From Chitinophagaceae bacterium (GTDB lineage: Bacteria > Bacteroidota > Bacteroidia > Chitinophagales > Chitinophagaceae), in contig JADJTY010000001.1 in assembly GCA_016710935.1 (NCBI GenBank), positions 558,001-622,000 of the forward strand: DNA of 64,000 nucleotides, given 5' to 3'. The stretch's first letter is position 1. The number at the start of each line of letters is the position of its first letter. A program made the translations under genes and the position numbers. A model generated the notes under the pieces. The model was given only the letters and a program-made list of their open reading frames with translations. It made no database searches and was not told where the DNA came from. This document shows positions 17,855-26,889 of the stretch, one piece after another.

Positions 17855-18283
17855 TCACAATTTCTTCTCCATCACATAATGCGGAATGGTTACCTCGGTA
17901 AATTTATCGCCCACAACTTTGTAGCCCAGTTTTTCATAAAATCCCACGGCTGTTTCCCGGGCGTGCATGATCAGTTTTTTATACCCTTTATCACGCGAAA
18001 TTAGTTCAGCAAAGTTCATCATGCTGGCACCAATGCCCTTACCCTGCAGGTTATTTTGCACGGCCATCTGCCGCAGGCGCAAACTGCTTTTACCTTCCCT
18101 GGTTAGCATGCAGCAGGCCAGCATTTCATCCTCATCAAAAGCGCCAATTAAAATATCCTCTTTTTCTTTTGCCAGCTCTTCTGGTGTAAAACTTAACCCG
18201 AGCGGCTTTCGCAAGATCTCATTGCGGAGGTTTACCATTTGCTGGTACTCCTTAGTGCCGTGGTCTATTTGTTTTAAGGCCAT
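17855..18283 (-). CDS. GNAT-family N-acetyltransferase
   Basis: 142 residues. GNAT fold with the acetyl-CoA-binding segment RLRQMAVQNNLQGKGIGASMMNFAE (motif A, QGKGIG) near residues 69-93 and the C-terminal AVGFYEKLGYKVVGDKFTEVTIPHYVMEK typical of ElaA-like GNATs. Substrate unknown. The 3' end abuts the heptamer element; upstream lies another short TTGAAGT tandem (18302-18316). Confidence 0.88.
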   Translation of the reverse strand: MALKQIDHGTKEYQQMVNLRNEILRKPLGLSFTPEELAKEKEDILIGAFDEDEMLACCMLTREGKSSLRLRQMAVQNNLQGKGIGASMMNFAELISRDKGYKKLIMHARETAVGFYEKLGYKVVGDKFTEVTIPHYVMEKKL

Positions 18284-18490
18284 AACGGGATATTATTTTT
18301 GTTGAAGTTTGAAGTTTTGGTTAAGGACGGGATAACAATATACAATTTTTTTGGGTATCGGATTCATGTAAAATAACTGCCATTGATATTGTTTTATATA
18401 TATTAGCCGGTAAATGGAGGTTAATATCAATTTTTGGCGCAGTTAATTTTTACAACTTAAAATGGTTATTTATCAAACAATATCTATTTC

Positions 18491-18520
18491 TTTGCAATTA
18501 CTTCAAAATGTATATTTTTG
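18491..18520 (+). promoter_or_regulatory. acpP promoter
   Basis: TTTG (18491-18494), 18 bases, then TATTTTTG (18513-18520), a full match to the Bacteroidota -33/-7 pattern. It predicts a leader of about 20 bases before the acpP ATG and drives acpP-fabF. Confidence 0.65.
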
Positions 18521-18548
18521 CATCCAATACAAACTAAATTAAATTATC

Positions 18549-18785
18549 ATGTCAGACATTGCAACAAGAGTAAAGAAAATAATTGTTGACAAATTAGGAG
18601 TAGATGAAGCGGAGGTTACGCCGGAAGCTTCTTTTACCAACGATTTAGGTGCCGATAGCTTGGACACCGTAGAACTTATTATGGAATTTGAAAAGGAATT
18701 CAACATTTCTATTCCAGATGAGCAGGCTGAGACCATTACTACTGTAGGTCAGGCCAATGCTTACTTAGAAGAGCATGCTAAGTAA
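18549..18785 (+). CDS. acpP: Acyl carrier protein
   Basis: 78 residues, acidic. The phosphopantetheine attachment site is S37 in DLGADSLDTVELIMEFE. Carries growing acyl chains in type II fatty-acid synthesis. It is followed 27 bases later by fabF, the conserved acpP-fabF order. Confidence 0.98.
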   Translation: MSDIATRVKKIIVDKLGVDEAEVTPEASFTNDLGADSLDTVELIMEFEKEFNISIPDEQAETITTVGQANAYLEEHAK

Positions 18786-18812
18786 TTAACTTAACTATCA
18801 CAGGCAAATTTT

Positions 18813-20105
18813 ATGGAATTAAAACGGGTTGTAGTTACCGGATTGGGAGCACTGACTCCTTTAGGCAAAACTGTTGAATCATATTGGCAGGGTTTGGCTG
18901 AAGGAGAGAGTGGTTGTGATTTTATCAAACAATTCGACTGCAGCAAATTTAAAACCAGGTTTGCCTGTGAGGTTAAAGATTTTGAACCCACCGATTATCT
19001 TGAACGTAAGGAAGCCCGAAAAATTGACCGGTTTACACAGTTTGCTTTAATTGCAAGCGATGAAGCCATTAAAGATGCCGGAATCAGCAAAGAAAATGTT
19101 GATGTGGACAGGGTAGGTGTAATTTTTGCCAGCGGCATTGGCGGTATCACTACTTTTTATGAAGAAGTGAGCAACTTTGCCCTGGGTGATGGCACCCCGC
19201 GTTACAATCCCTTTTTTATTCCTAAAATGATATTGGATATTGCCGCTGGGCAGATATCCATGCGTTATGGTTTCAGGGGTCCCAATTATGCTGTGGTGAG
19301 TGCCTGTGCAAGCAGCACCAACGCTATAATTGATGCTTTTGATACGATCAGGCTGGGTAAGGCCGATATCATTGTTACCGGGGGAAGCGAAGCGGTTATC
19401 AGCTCGCCGGGTGTTGGTGGTTTTAATGCCATGAAGGCACTCAGCGAAAGAAATGACGACCCGGGTACTGCCAGCCGCCCATTTGATAAAGACCGTGATG
19501 GTTTTGTTATGGGAGAAGGAGCAGGCGTGCTGGTGTTGGAAAGCCTGGAGCATGCCCTGGCCCGTGGTGCAAAAATCTATTGTGAGATTGCCGGTGGCGG
19601 CGCTACTGCCGATGCACATCATATCACCGCTCCACATCCCGAAGGGTTAGGTGCACAAAATGTAATGAATGTTGCATTGAAAGATGCCGGTATGAAACCA
19701 GAAGATATTGATTACATCAATGTACATGGTACATCAACTCCGCTGGGCGATTTAGCCGAAACAAAAGCGATCTTGAATGTTTTTGGAGATCACGCTTATG
19801 ATTTAAACATCAGTTCTACTAAAAGCATGACGGGCCATTGCCTGGGTGCTGCCGGTGTTTTGGAAGCACTTGCCTGTATCATGGCGGTGGTTAAAGATAT
19901 TGTTCCTCCAACGATCAATCATTTTACCGATGATCCGGAACTGGATCCCAAACTTAATTTTACCTTTAATAAAGCACAGCACCGTACGGTGAATGCAGCC
20001 CTCAGCAATACTTTTGGCTTTGGCGGGCATAATGCTTCTGTTATTGTAAAAAATATGTCGCTTAATATTATTCCTGCATCCGGATTAAGCTTTTCAACGC
20101 TATAG
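18813..20105 (+). CDS. fabF: Beta-ketoacyl-ACP synthase II
   Basis: Elongating condensing enzyme of fatty-acid synthesis. 430 residues, slightly longer than the usual ~415 because of a short tail after NASVIVKN. The catalytic triad is Cys165 (VSACASST), His305 (NVHGTSTPLGD) and His342 (SMTGHCLGAAG). Immediately after acpP. Rnc, often the next gene in this phylum, is here displaced by an M28 peptidase gene. Confidence 0.97.
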   Translation: MELKRVVVTGLGALTPLGKTVESYWQGLAEGESGCDFIKQFDCSKFKTRFACEVKDFEPTDYLERKEARKIDRFTQFALIASDEAIKDAGISKENVDVDRVGVIFASGIGGITTFYEEVSNFALGDGTPRYNPFFIPKMILDIAAGQISMRYGFRGPNYAVVSACASSTNAIIDAFDTIRLGKADIIVTGGSEAVISSPGVGGFNAMKALSERNDDPGTASRPFDKDRDGFVMGEGAGVLVLESLEHALARGAKIYCEIAGGGATADAHHITAPHPEGLGAQNVMNVALKDAGMKPEDIDYINVHGTSTPLGDLAETKAILNVFGDHAYDLNISSTKSMTGHCLGAAGVLEALACIMAVVKDIVPPTINHFTDDPELDPKLNFTFNKAQHRTVNAALSNTFGFGGHNASVIVKNMSLNIIPASGLSFSTL

Positions 20106-20130
20106 TCATAAAAAATTATATCTTTCATCC

Positions 20131-21759
20131 ATGAAAAGATATATGCTCACGATCAGCTTATTTACAACTGTACATGCATTTGCACAAGACGTACAAATTT
20201 CCAAAGGTATAAAGCAGGCAATGGACCGGATAGACACCAATATTATCCGTTCTCATATTGCATACCTGGCCGATGATAAACTGAAAGGCCGTTACCCCGG
20301 AACGGAAGGTTTTCAAACTGCAGTTGATTATGTGATTGACCAGTACAAAAAAATTGGTTTGCAACCCGCAGGAGATAATAATAGCTTTACCCAAAAGCTC
20401 ATTATCAGAAAATCACTGGTGAATAATTCCTCGGCCGTTGCAATACTGAAAGATAAAAATGGCAATACCGATTCACTGGGCTTTGCCAGGGATTTTACAC
20501 CGGCACCTCATCCCCTTAGTGAAAATGTAAATACCGAAGGACAATTGGTTTTTGCAGGTTATGGAGTTGAAATTCCCGGGGGCTATTCAGATTATACCGG
20601 CATCGATGTAAAAGGCAAAATCGTAGTTGTGATCAATGGGGCACCTCCGGGGTTAATGTCAACCCTAACAGCGCATTTTTCAAATGCAGGAAATAAAATG
20701 AATACGGCCTTTGCAAAAGGAGCTATTGGTGTAGTAACTGTCAATCCCACATTAAGGCCAGGCACCAACCCCAATCCAGTAATACAATCCAATACAACCA
20801 TAAATCCTGAAAAAACAGCAGCTTACGGCAGGGGCTTTACGGGTAATTTGAAAGCTGTTTTAAACGGTTCAGCCTATTTTTTCAGAAAGATCTTTTTGAA
20901 CGCCGGTAAAAATGCGGAACAGGTACTGGCTGATTTAAAAAACGGAAAACCTGCATCATTTGATCTGCCGTTGAGCCTAGCCGTTGCTTATAAAACAACA
21001 CATACCGATTTTGAAAGTTATAATGTAGTTGGGCTTATTCCGGGCGCAGATAAAGTTTTAAAAACCGAATATGTTGTGCATTCGGCACATCTTGATCATG
21101 TTGGGATCGGAAGGGTTGTAAATGGCGATTCCATTTACAATGGGGCACATGATAATGCATCGGGTGTGGCTTCATTGCTTGAGATTGCAAGGGTGTATAA
21201 ATCTTCAGGAGCAAAGCCAAAACGTTCAATATTGATTGTAATGGTTACCGGCGAAGAAATGGGGCTGATTGGCTCTTCATATTTTGCAGCTAACCCAACC
21301 GTGCCTAAAGGATCCATTGTAGCAGATGTAAATACGGATATGCCAACAGTTATTGCCCCGTTGTTATCTGTTGTTCCACTTGGTGCAGAACATTCAAGTA
21401 TAATGAACCATGTAAAGTTTGCTGCCAAATACCTTGGCCTGGAAGTAGAAAAAGACCCCGAGCCCAACGAAAACCGTTTTGTAAGAAGTGATCAATACAG
21501 TTTTGTAATGAACGGAATTCCGGCTTTGCATATTAAATATGGTACTAGATCAAACGTGCCTGGATTTAACCTTACCGAATTTGTAAAGCAATGGCGGGCT
21601 AAATATTATCACCAGGCGGCCGATGGAATGGATGGGATTTTTAATTTTGCTGCTGCAAAAACATATGTTCAGTTAAATTTTTTGATCAGTTATTCCATTG
21701 CACAAACTTTAATAAGACCAAATTGGAATGAAGGCGACCTGTTCGGAAAGATCAGATAG
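20131..21759 (+). CDS. Secreted M28-family metallopeptidase with PA domain
   Basis: 542 residues. Signal peptide MKRYMLTISLFTTVHAFAQ. A PA-type insert (near 140-260: VFAGYGVEIPGGYSDYTGIDVKGKIVVVINGAPPG) precedes the zinc aminopeptidase domain. Co-catalytic zinc ligands appear in the expected order: AHLDHVG, AHDNASG, GEEMGLIG, DVNTDMP and ALHIKYG. Likely a periplasmic or outer-membrane aminopeptidase. It starts 25 bases after fabF and separates it from rnc. A near-consensus box TATCTTTC ends five bases before the ATG. Confidence 0.9.
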   Translation: MKRYMLTISLFTTVHAFAQDVQISKGIKQAMDRIDTNIIRSHIAYLADDKLKGRYPGTEGFQTAVDYVIDQYKKIGLQPAGDNNSFTQKLIIRKSLVNNSSAVAILKDKNGNTDSLGFARDFTPAPHPLSENVNTEGQLVFAGYGVEIPGGYSDYTGIDVKGKIVVVINGAPPGLMSTLTAHFSNAGNKMNTAFAKGAIGVVTVNPTLRPGTNPNPVIQSNTTINPEKTAAYGRGFTGNLKAVLNGSAYFFRKIFLNAGKNAEQVLADLKNGKPASFDLPLSLAVAYKTTHTDFESYNVVGLIPGADKVLKTEYVVHSAHLDHVGIGRVVNGDSIYNGAHDNASGVASLLEIARVYKSSGAKPKRSILIVMVTGEEMGLIGSSYFAANPTVPKGSIVADVNTDMPTVIAPLLSVVPLGAEHSSIMNHVKFAAKYLGLEVEKDPEPNENRFVRSDQYSFVMNGIPALHIKYGTRSNVPGFNLTEFVKQWRAKYYHQAADGMDGIFNFAAAKTYVQLNFLISYSIAQTLIRPNWNEGDLFGKIR

Positions 21760-21855
21760 GAAAAAAAATGAGCTGGAATAATTTTTAACCTGGCTGGTGG
21801 TTTCTTTTATTTTCACCTCAAATAAGATTAATTTCACGCAAACAATTTATTCGCT

Positions 21856-22566
21856 TTGCAATTCATAAAAAATTTTTTTAAAAGCCAATCTCACAATCGG
21901 GAGTTTAAAAAACAATTAAGCAATGTGCTTGGTTTTACACCCGGCGAAATTACCTTGTACAAAACAGCCCTCAGCCACCGCAGCGTAAGGGAAGGTGCCG
22001 ATGAAAATAATGAGCGCCTTGAGTTTTTGGGCGATGCGGTCTTAAGTTCGGTAGTGGCACATTATCTTTTCAGAAAATATCCATATAAAGGCGAGGGTTT
22101 TTTAACCGAGATGAGAAGCAAGATGGTTAACCGCCAGAAGCTGAATGATATTGCTTTAAAAATGGGCCTTAAAAAGATCACCTTTTACAATAAGTACGAT
22201 AATGCACTGAAAATATCGCAGATATTTGGCAACACCCTGGAAGCATTGATAGGAGCTGTATACCTGGATAAAGGGTATTCCGGAACGCATAAATGGGTGG
22301 AACAATGCATCATTATGCCGCACATGTTTATGGATGACCTGGAAGATGTGGAAATTAATATTAAGAACAGGTTATACGGCTGGGCCAATAAGAACGGTAA
22401 GGCACTTGAGTTTGAAACACTGGATGAGAAATTTGAGAACGGCCGCCGCTTATTTACCATTGGTGCTACGGTAGACGGGGAATTGATAGCTGAGGCAAAA
22501 GGATACAATAAAAAAGATGCCAGCCAGATTGCGGCGCAATTGGCGGTGGATAAATTAGGACTTTGA
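21856..22566 (+). CDS. rnc: Ribonuclease III
   Basis: 236 residues. RNase III signature ERLEFLGDAVLSSV near 53-66, second acidic site in the GNTLEALIGAVYLDKGY segment (~125-141), and a C-terminal dsRNA-binding domain ending YNKKDASQIAAQLAVDKL. No ATG is well placed; translation most likely begins at the TTG at 21856 (LQFIKNFFKS). The gene ends where a heptamer element begins. Confidence 0.93.
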   Translation: MQFIKNFFKSQSHNREFKKQLSNVLGFTPGEITLYKTALSHRSVREGADENNERLEFLGDAVLSSVVAHYLFRKYPYKGEGFLTEMRSKMVNRQKLNDIALKMGLKKITFYNKYDNALKISQIFGNTLEALIGAVYLDKGYSGTHKWVEQCIIMPHMFMDDLEDVEINIKNRLYGWANKNGKALEFETLDEKFENGRRLFTIGATVDGELIAEAKGYNKKDASQIAAQLAVDKLGL

Positions 22567-22661
22567 CAAGTTTGTAGTTTGAGGTTTGAAGTATGTTGTT
22601 AAGAACTTTGAAACCAGTAAACTCTTTTCAACCACAAACCAGAAACTACAAACCACAAACA
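22564..22661. repeat. Intergenic heptamer hairpin element between rnc and gpsA
   Basis: It can be parsed almost entirely into 7-base units: GACAAGT, TTGTAGT, TTGAGGT, TTGAAGT, then a centre, then CAAACCA, GAAACTA, CAAACCA, CAAACAA. The two halves are inverted relative to each other. Bases 22634-22654 are the exact 21-bp reverse complement of 59158-59178, in an unrelated intergenic region. Confidence 0.8.
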
Positions 22662-22667
22662 ATAACT

Positions 22668-23705
22668 ATGAATTTCGGAATTCTCGGAAGCGGAAGCTGG
22701 GGCACAGCCATAGCAAAAATTTTAACCGATAACGGCAATACCATTTATTGGTGGAACAGGAGTGAAGCGCATATCCAACACATCCGGGAACGGCATCACA
22801 ATCCGCAGTATTTATCTGCAGCTCATCTCGATACCTCTAAACTGCATCTAACAACAGACCCCGCCGAAGTTATTACCAACAGCGATTGCATTGTAATAGT
22901 GATACCATCTGCTTATACCGATGATGCACTGCGTGGGCTTGACAGGAATATTTTCCAGGGTAAAAAAATCATCTCTGCCATAAAAGGAATTTTACCTGAA
23001 AGCAATTTGCTGCTGAATGAATATTTGAAAAATGAATTTAATGTAGAGCTCAGCAATTATTTTGCAGTGCTTGGCCCCTGCCATGCAGAAGAAGTAGCGG
23101 CAGAAAAATTATCTTACCTTACTTTTTCCGGCATCGACAAAAAAACTACACATGAAATTGCCACCTGCTTTAAAACCCGGTATTTAAATACAGTTGAGAA
23201 TGACGATATCTTCGGTGTACAATACGCAGCCGTTTTAAAAAATATTTATGCGGTAGGCTCGGGTATTGCCCATGGATTGGATTACGGAGATAATTTTTTA
23301 AGCGTTTTTATTGCCAATTGTGCCGATGAAATGGCCGGCTTTTTAAAAAAAGCTGGTATTAAAAATATAGAAGTAGGACATACCGACATTCGCAAACCTG
23401 CCGAAGAACATCGTTCAAATAATTATGCCGCTTCGGTTTACCTGGGCGACCTGTTGGTAACCTGTTACTCGATCCATAGCCGTAACCGTGCCTTTGGCAA
23501 TATGGTTGGAAAAGGCTATTCTGTAAAGGGGGCCCAACTGGAGATGAGTATGGTTGCAGAAGGTTACAATGCCAGCAAATGTATGCATACCATTAACCGG
23601 AAGATCCTGGCAGATATGCCCATTGCCAATACCATTTATAGCATTTTATGGGAAAACCTGCCCGCTGCCGAAGGTTTTAACAGTATTGAATTGAGTTTGG
23701 TGTAA
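22668..23705 (+). CDS. gpsA: Glycerol-3-phosphate dehydrogenase [NAD(P)+]
   Basis: Makes sn-glycerol 3-phosphate for phospholipid synthesis. 345 residues from the ATG at 22668 (MNFGILGSGSWGTAIAKIL); an upstream in-frame ATG at 22593 only adds translated repeat sequence and was not used. NAD-binding GSGSWG near residues 7-12, VLGPCHAEEVA, the catalytic lysine in YAAVLKNIYAVGSGIAHGL, and the substrate-binding NNYAASVYLGDLLVTCYS. No ribosome-binding site of the purine-rich kind is visible, as expected in Bacteroidota. Confidence 0.96.
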   Translation: MNFGILGSGSWGTAIAKILTDNGNTIYWWNRSEAHIQHIRERHHNPQYLSAAHLDTSKLHLTTDPAEVITNSDCIVIVIPSAYTDDALRGLDRNIFQGKKIISAIKGILPESNLLLNEYLKNEFNVELSNYFAVLGPCHAEEVAAEKLSYLTFSGIDKKTTHEIATCFKTRYLNTVENDDIFGVQYAAVLKNIYAVGSGIAHGLDYGDNFLSVFIANCADEMAGFLKKAGIKNIEVGHTDIRKPAEEHRSNNYAASVYLGDLLVTCYSIHSRNRAFGNMVGKGYSVKGAQLEMSMVAEGYNASKCMHTINRKILADMPIANTIYSILWENLPAAEGFNSIELSLV

Positions 23706-23737
23706 AATGATTGTAACTTTATAGTATAAATAAAACT

Positions 23738-23881
23738 ATGCCTTTCTCATTTTCAAATATCAGTTCAACAGTGCTCCTCTTTATGGTGGCTTGCTTAAGC
23801 ATAGCAGAATTGGTTAAATATCTGAGGAAGCAGTACAGCCATTCAGAAAAACAGATTCGCAGCAATTCCGTCGGCAAATAA
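23738..23881 (+). CDS. Possible 47-residue membrane peptide
   Basis: ORF from the ATG at 23738: MPFSFSNISSTVLLFMVACL and then SIAELVKYLRKQYSHSEKQ, one hydrophobic helix followed by a basic amphipathic stretch. Its last 39 bases overlap the 3' end of the convergent hemW gene. No homology recognised; it may be chance. Confidence 0.3.
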   Translation: MPFSFSNISSTVLLFMVACLSIAELVKYLRKQYSHSEKQIRSNSVGK

Positions 23882-25006
23882 TTTTCCCTCATTTGTCAGC
23901 ATAAGTTTACTGTTTGTATTTTTCAGCTTTCCGGTATTTATATATTTATTGCCTGCGGCTTTAATTGCAATACTCTTTTCTTCCCCAAAAATCTTGCTTA
24001 CATGATCCAGGTCTAATCCTTCCATAGTTCTCAGTGAAGTCATGATGTATTCATTCAGCTGCTGTGTTTCGGTAAGTATTTCTTCTTCAAAAGGAATAAT
24101 ATCATTTTGTAAAGATTGAATGTACAATGCATTGTTGGCCACATTCCACCTTCTGCTTTTGCCATCAAATGCATGTGCGGCCGGGCCAAAAGCATAATAG
24201 CTTACACCCAACCAGTAACTGCTGTTGTGTTTGCTTCTAAAGCCAGGTTTTGCAAAATTGCTGATCTCGTAATGTTCATAACCGGCTTCCTGCATCCAAT
24301 CCATCAACAATAAAAATTGCCGGGCTTGTTTTTCAGTATCAACGGCTTCTTTTTTATGGAGGTCAATCATTTTATCCAATGCGGTCCTGGGTTCAACTGT
24401 TAATGCATAACAGGAGATGTGTTGAATATTTTTTTCAATAACCAGGTCAACATTTTTTTTCCAGTCGGCATCGCTCAAAACCGGTGAGCCATAGATCAGG
24501 TCAACAGAAAAATTTGTAAAACCCGCTGCTTTAATTAAATCAATACAGGCTATTGATTCTGCAGCTGTATGTGCCCTGTTCATCCAGGTTAATTCAGCTT
24601 CTATAAAACTTTGTATGCCCACACTCAGCCGGTTAATACCCAGATCTTTCCATTGCTTCAGTTGTAAAGCATCAATATCATCAGGATTTGCTTCCAGCGT
24701 TATTTCAATATCATCTGCAAAAACAAAACGTGACTGCAACGCATCGAAAATCATTTTTAATTCATCAATGCTTAAAATGCTGGGCGTACCTCCGCCAAAA
24801 TAAAGTGTTGAAATAATTTCTTTATTCAACTTCGCTGCAATCCCCGCTTCACCCTTCTCCTTCAGAAGAAGCGATGGGGATGAGGCTATTTCCTTCACAA
24901 TTGCCTCCACCATTTTTTCTTTTAGTCCCAGCGAAGTAGAAAAATGAAAATTGCAGTAATGGCAGGCCTGTTTGCAAAAAGGTATATGAATGTAAATGCC
25001 CGGCAA
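23843..25006 (-). CDS. hemW: Radical SAM haem chaperone HemW
   Basis: 387 residues. The radical-SAM cluster motif is CKQACHYC (C11, C15, C18), the HemW/HemN-like arrangement with the extra downstream cysteine position changed to F20. Also IYFGGGTPSIL-type segment (STLYFGGGTPSIL), EANPDD, and SVGIQSF. The C-terminal HemN domain continues to the end. Members traffic haem rather than oxidise coproporphyrinogen. Residues about 38-55 (SSPSLLLKEKGEAGIAAK) look like an in-frame repeat insertion between KEI and the NKEIISTLYFGGG strand. Confidence 0.92.
   Translation of the reverse strand: MPGIYIHIPFCKQACHYCNFHFSTSLGLKEKMVEAIVKEIASSPSLLLKEKGEAGIAAKLNKEIISTLYFGGGTPSILSIDELKMIFDALQSRFVFADDIEITLEANPDDIDALQLKQWKDLGINRLSVGIQSFIEAELTWMNRAHTAAESIACIDLIKAAGFTNFSVDLIYGSPVLSDADWKKNVDLVIEKNIQHISCYALTVEPRTALDKMIDLHKKEAVDTEKQARQFLLLMDWMQEAGYEHYEISNFAKPGFRSKHNSSYWLGVSYYAFGPAAHAFDGKSRRWNVANNALYIQSLQNDIIPFEEEILTETQQLNEYIMTSLRTMEGLDLDHVSKIFGEEKSIAIKAAGNKYINTGKLKNTNSKLMLTNEGKLFADGIAANLFF
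24842..24895 (-). repeat. In-frame palindromic insertion in hemW
   Basis: Plus-strand CTTCACCCTTCTCCTT followed by CAGAAGAAGCG includes the inverted pair CTTCTCCTTC / AGAAGAAG. The wording resembles the intergenic stretch at 60436-60460 (shared GGGTGAAG and AAGGAGAAG, as the complement). It adds about 18 residues at a point where HemW proteins usually have a short loop. Confidence 0.5.
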
Positions 25007-25020
25007 AGATTTTTGTTTTA

Positions 25021-25040
25021 GTCCCGGTAAGTATCGGGAT
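25021..25040. repeat. TCCCGgtaagtatCGGGA palindrome
   Basis: Inverted repeat between the divergent hemW and Omp85-like genes. A related palindrome, CCCGATAATTATCGGG, lies at 49578-49593. Confidence 0.6.
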
Positions 25041-25047
25041 ATTATTT

Positions 25048-25055
25048 TAGATTTG
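25048..25055 (+). promoter_or_regulatory. -7 box of the Omp85-like gene
   Basis: TAGATTTG matches TAnnTTTG and ends seven bases before the ATG at 25063. No -33 element at the usual distance. Confidence 0.45.
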
Positions 25056-25062
25056 ATTATTA

Positions 25063-26889
25063 ATGGCGCCTGTTAAATTAATATGCTGTAAAATTCTTTT
25101 TCCTGTACTGTTATGTGTGGGCTTTTTACTAACCGTATCAAACAGCAATGCCCAGGTTTCAAAAAATCTTCCCTATCAATTAAACATTCAGTTTGTAGAC
25201 AAAGATAACTCCTTTAAAGCGGAGCCGTTAAAATTGCAAAAGGCATTTGCAGACAAAGCCTTGTGCAATGCCTACATACAGGGATTACCTTCTTTGTTGA
25301 GTTCAAAAGGTTATCCAACAGCTTCGGTTGACAGTATTTTTGAAAGCGGCAATGCCACAACTATCCACTTGTTTTTGGGCAAACAATACCAGTGGATCAA
25401 ACTGAAACCGGATGGTATTGAAAAGGCAGCCATGGACGACAGCCGCTTCAGAGAAAAAGATTACGAGGGTAAGCTGCTTAACATTCAGCAATTGCTGGCA
25501 TTGCAGGAAAAGATATTGATTTATTATGAGAAGAATGGTTATCCCTTTGCCGAAATATTTTTAGACAGCATCAGGCTTGATGATAATAAAATGGATGCGT
25601 TGCTGCGTGCTAAAAAGGGTCCTTTATACCATGTTGACAGCATCCGGGTTTTGGGTAAGGCAAAGATCTCAAAAAACTTTTTGCGGCATTACCTGGGCAT
25701 ACCCAATGGCAGTTTGTATAATAAAGAAAAACTTGACCTGGTAAGTAAGCGGATTTTAGAGCTTCCTTATTTACAGGAAATACAACCAGCCGATGTTACC
25801 ATGCTGGGCAGTGGCTCTGTGCTTAATCTTTACCTGGCACCAAAAAGAAGCAGCCAGGCTAATTTTTTAATAGGCTTTTTACCCAGTGGCGACCAATCGG
25901 GTAAGTTGCAACTTACTGCTGATGTGAACCTTGACCTGAAAAATGCATTGAGTAACGGCGAAACTATTTTGCTGAAATGGCAGCAGTTGCAGCCAAAGTC
26001 TCCCAGGTTAAACCTTGGCTTTCAACAGCCGTATATTTTTAATTCAAATTTCGGGTTTGATTTTGCATTTGATCTCTTTAAAAAAGACTCTACTTTTTTA
26101 CAGATCCATGCATTGCTTGGTTTGCAATATCTTTTATCAACCCACCAGTCCGGTAAAATATTTGTACAATGGCAAAACAGTTTTTTACTGGGCACCGGGG
26201 TAGATACCAACCTGGTTAAGATCACCAAAAAACTGCCACCCAATATTGATGTTACGGCTGTAAATGTAGGACTCGAGTATGAATGGAATAAAACAGACTA
26301 CCGGTTAAATCCACGCAGTGGCAACGAAATAAAACTCACCGGCTCGGTAGGAATTAAAAATATTAAAAAGAATAACGAGATTCTGAATTTAAAAGATCCG
26401 AATTTTAATTATGCCAGTTTATACGATTCGGTAAAAGCAAGGTCTTACCAGTTCAGAATTAAATTAAGTGCCGCACATTATTTTCCGGTGGGTAAGCAGG
26501 CAACTGTAAAAACTGCTTTTAACGGCGGGCTGTTCATCAGTCCCAGCACTTTCCGCAACGAACTTTTTCAGATTGGCGGTTACAAACTGTTGCGGGGTTT
26601 TAATGAAGAAAGCATTTATGCAACACAGTATGCCGTGCTTACTGCAGAATACAGGTACCGGCTTAAATTGAATTCTTATATGTTTGGATTTGTTGACGGA
26701 GGTTGGGTAAAAAACAAATATCAAACAATAGACCTGAACAATAATTTTATCAGTGCCGGTCTGGGGCTTGCTTTTGAAACCAGGTTTGGCTTACTCAATA
26801 TCAGTTATGCCGCCGGTAAACGAAACGATGTAAAGTTAAACCTGCGTGAAGCATCCAAAATTCATTTTGGGTATGTCAATTACTTTTAA
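25063..26889 (+). CDS. Omp85/BamA-like outer-membrane protein with POTRA region
   Basis: 608 residues. Hydrophobic signal region ending SNSNAQ (~residue 30). POTRA-like segments follow (for example YHVDSIRVLGKAKISKNFLRHYLGIPNGSLYN near 190-222). The C-terminal half is alternating aromatic/polar barrel strands with family hallmarks ELFQIGGYKLLRGFNEESIYATQYAVLTAEYRY and the final strand IHFGYVNYF. Smaller than BamA, closer to TamA-like or surface-antigen D15 proteins. The next gene overlaps its end by 17 bases. Confidence 0.85.
   Translation: MAPVKLICCKILFPVLLCVGFLLTVSNSNAQVSKNLPYQLNIQFVDKDNSFKAEPLKLQKAFADKALCNAYIQGLPSLLSSKGYPTASVDSIFESGNATTIHLFLGKQYQWIKLKPDGIEKAAMDDSRFREKDYEGKLLNIQQLLALQEKILIYYEKNGYPFAEIFLDSIRLDDNKMDALLRAKKGPLYHVDSIRVLGKAKISKNFLRHYLGIPNGSLYNKEKLDLVSKRILELPYLQEIQPADVTMLGSGSVLNLYLAPKRSSQANFLIGFLPSGDQSGKLQLTADVNLDLKNALSNGETILLKWQQLQPKSPRLNLGFQQPYIFNSNFGFDFAFDLFKKDSTFLQIHALLGLQYLLSTHQSGKIFVQWQNSFLLGTGVDTNLVKITKKLPPNIDVTAVNVGLEYEWNKTDYRLNPRSGNEIKLTGSVGIKNIKKNNEILNLKDPNFNYASLYDSVKARSYQFRIKLSAAHYFPVGKQATVKTAFNGGLFISPSTFRNELFQIGGYKLLRGFNEESIYATQYAVLTAEYRYRLKLNSYMFGFVDGGWVKNKYQTIDLNNNFISAGLGLAFETRFGLLNISYAAGKRNDVKLNLREASKIHFGYVNYF

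Noticed and set aside
22564..22661. CRISPR array
   Set aside because: The repeating words are 7 bases long and degenerate, without spacers of constant length.
22593..22667. Longer N-terminus for gpsA
   Set aside because: The added residues are translated heptamer repeat, and MNFGILGSGSWG is the natural start.
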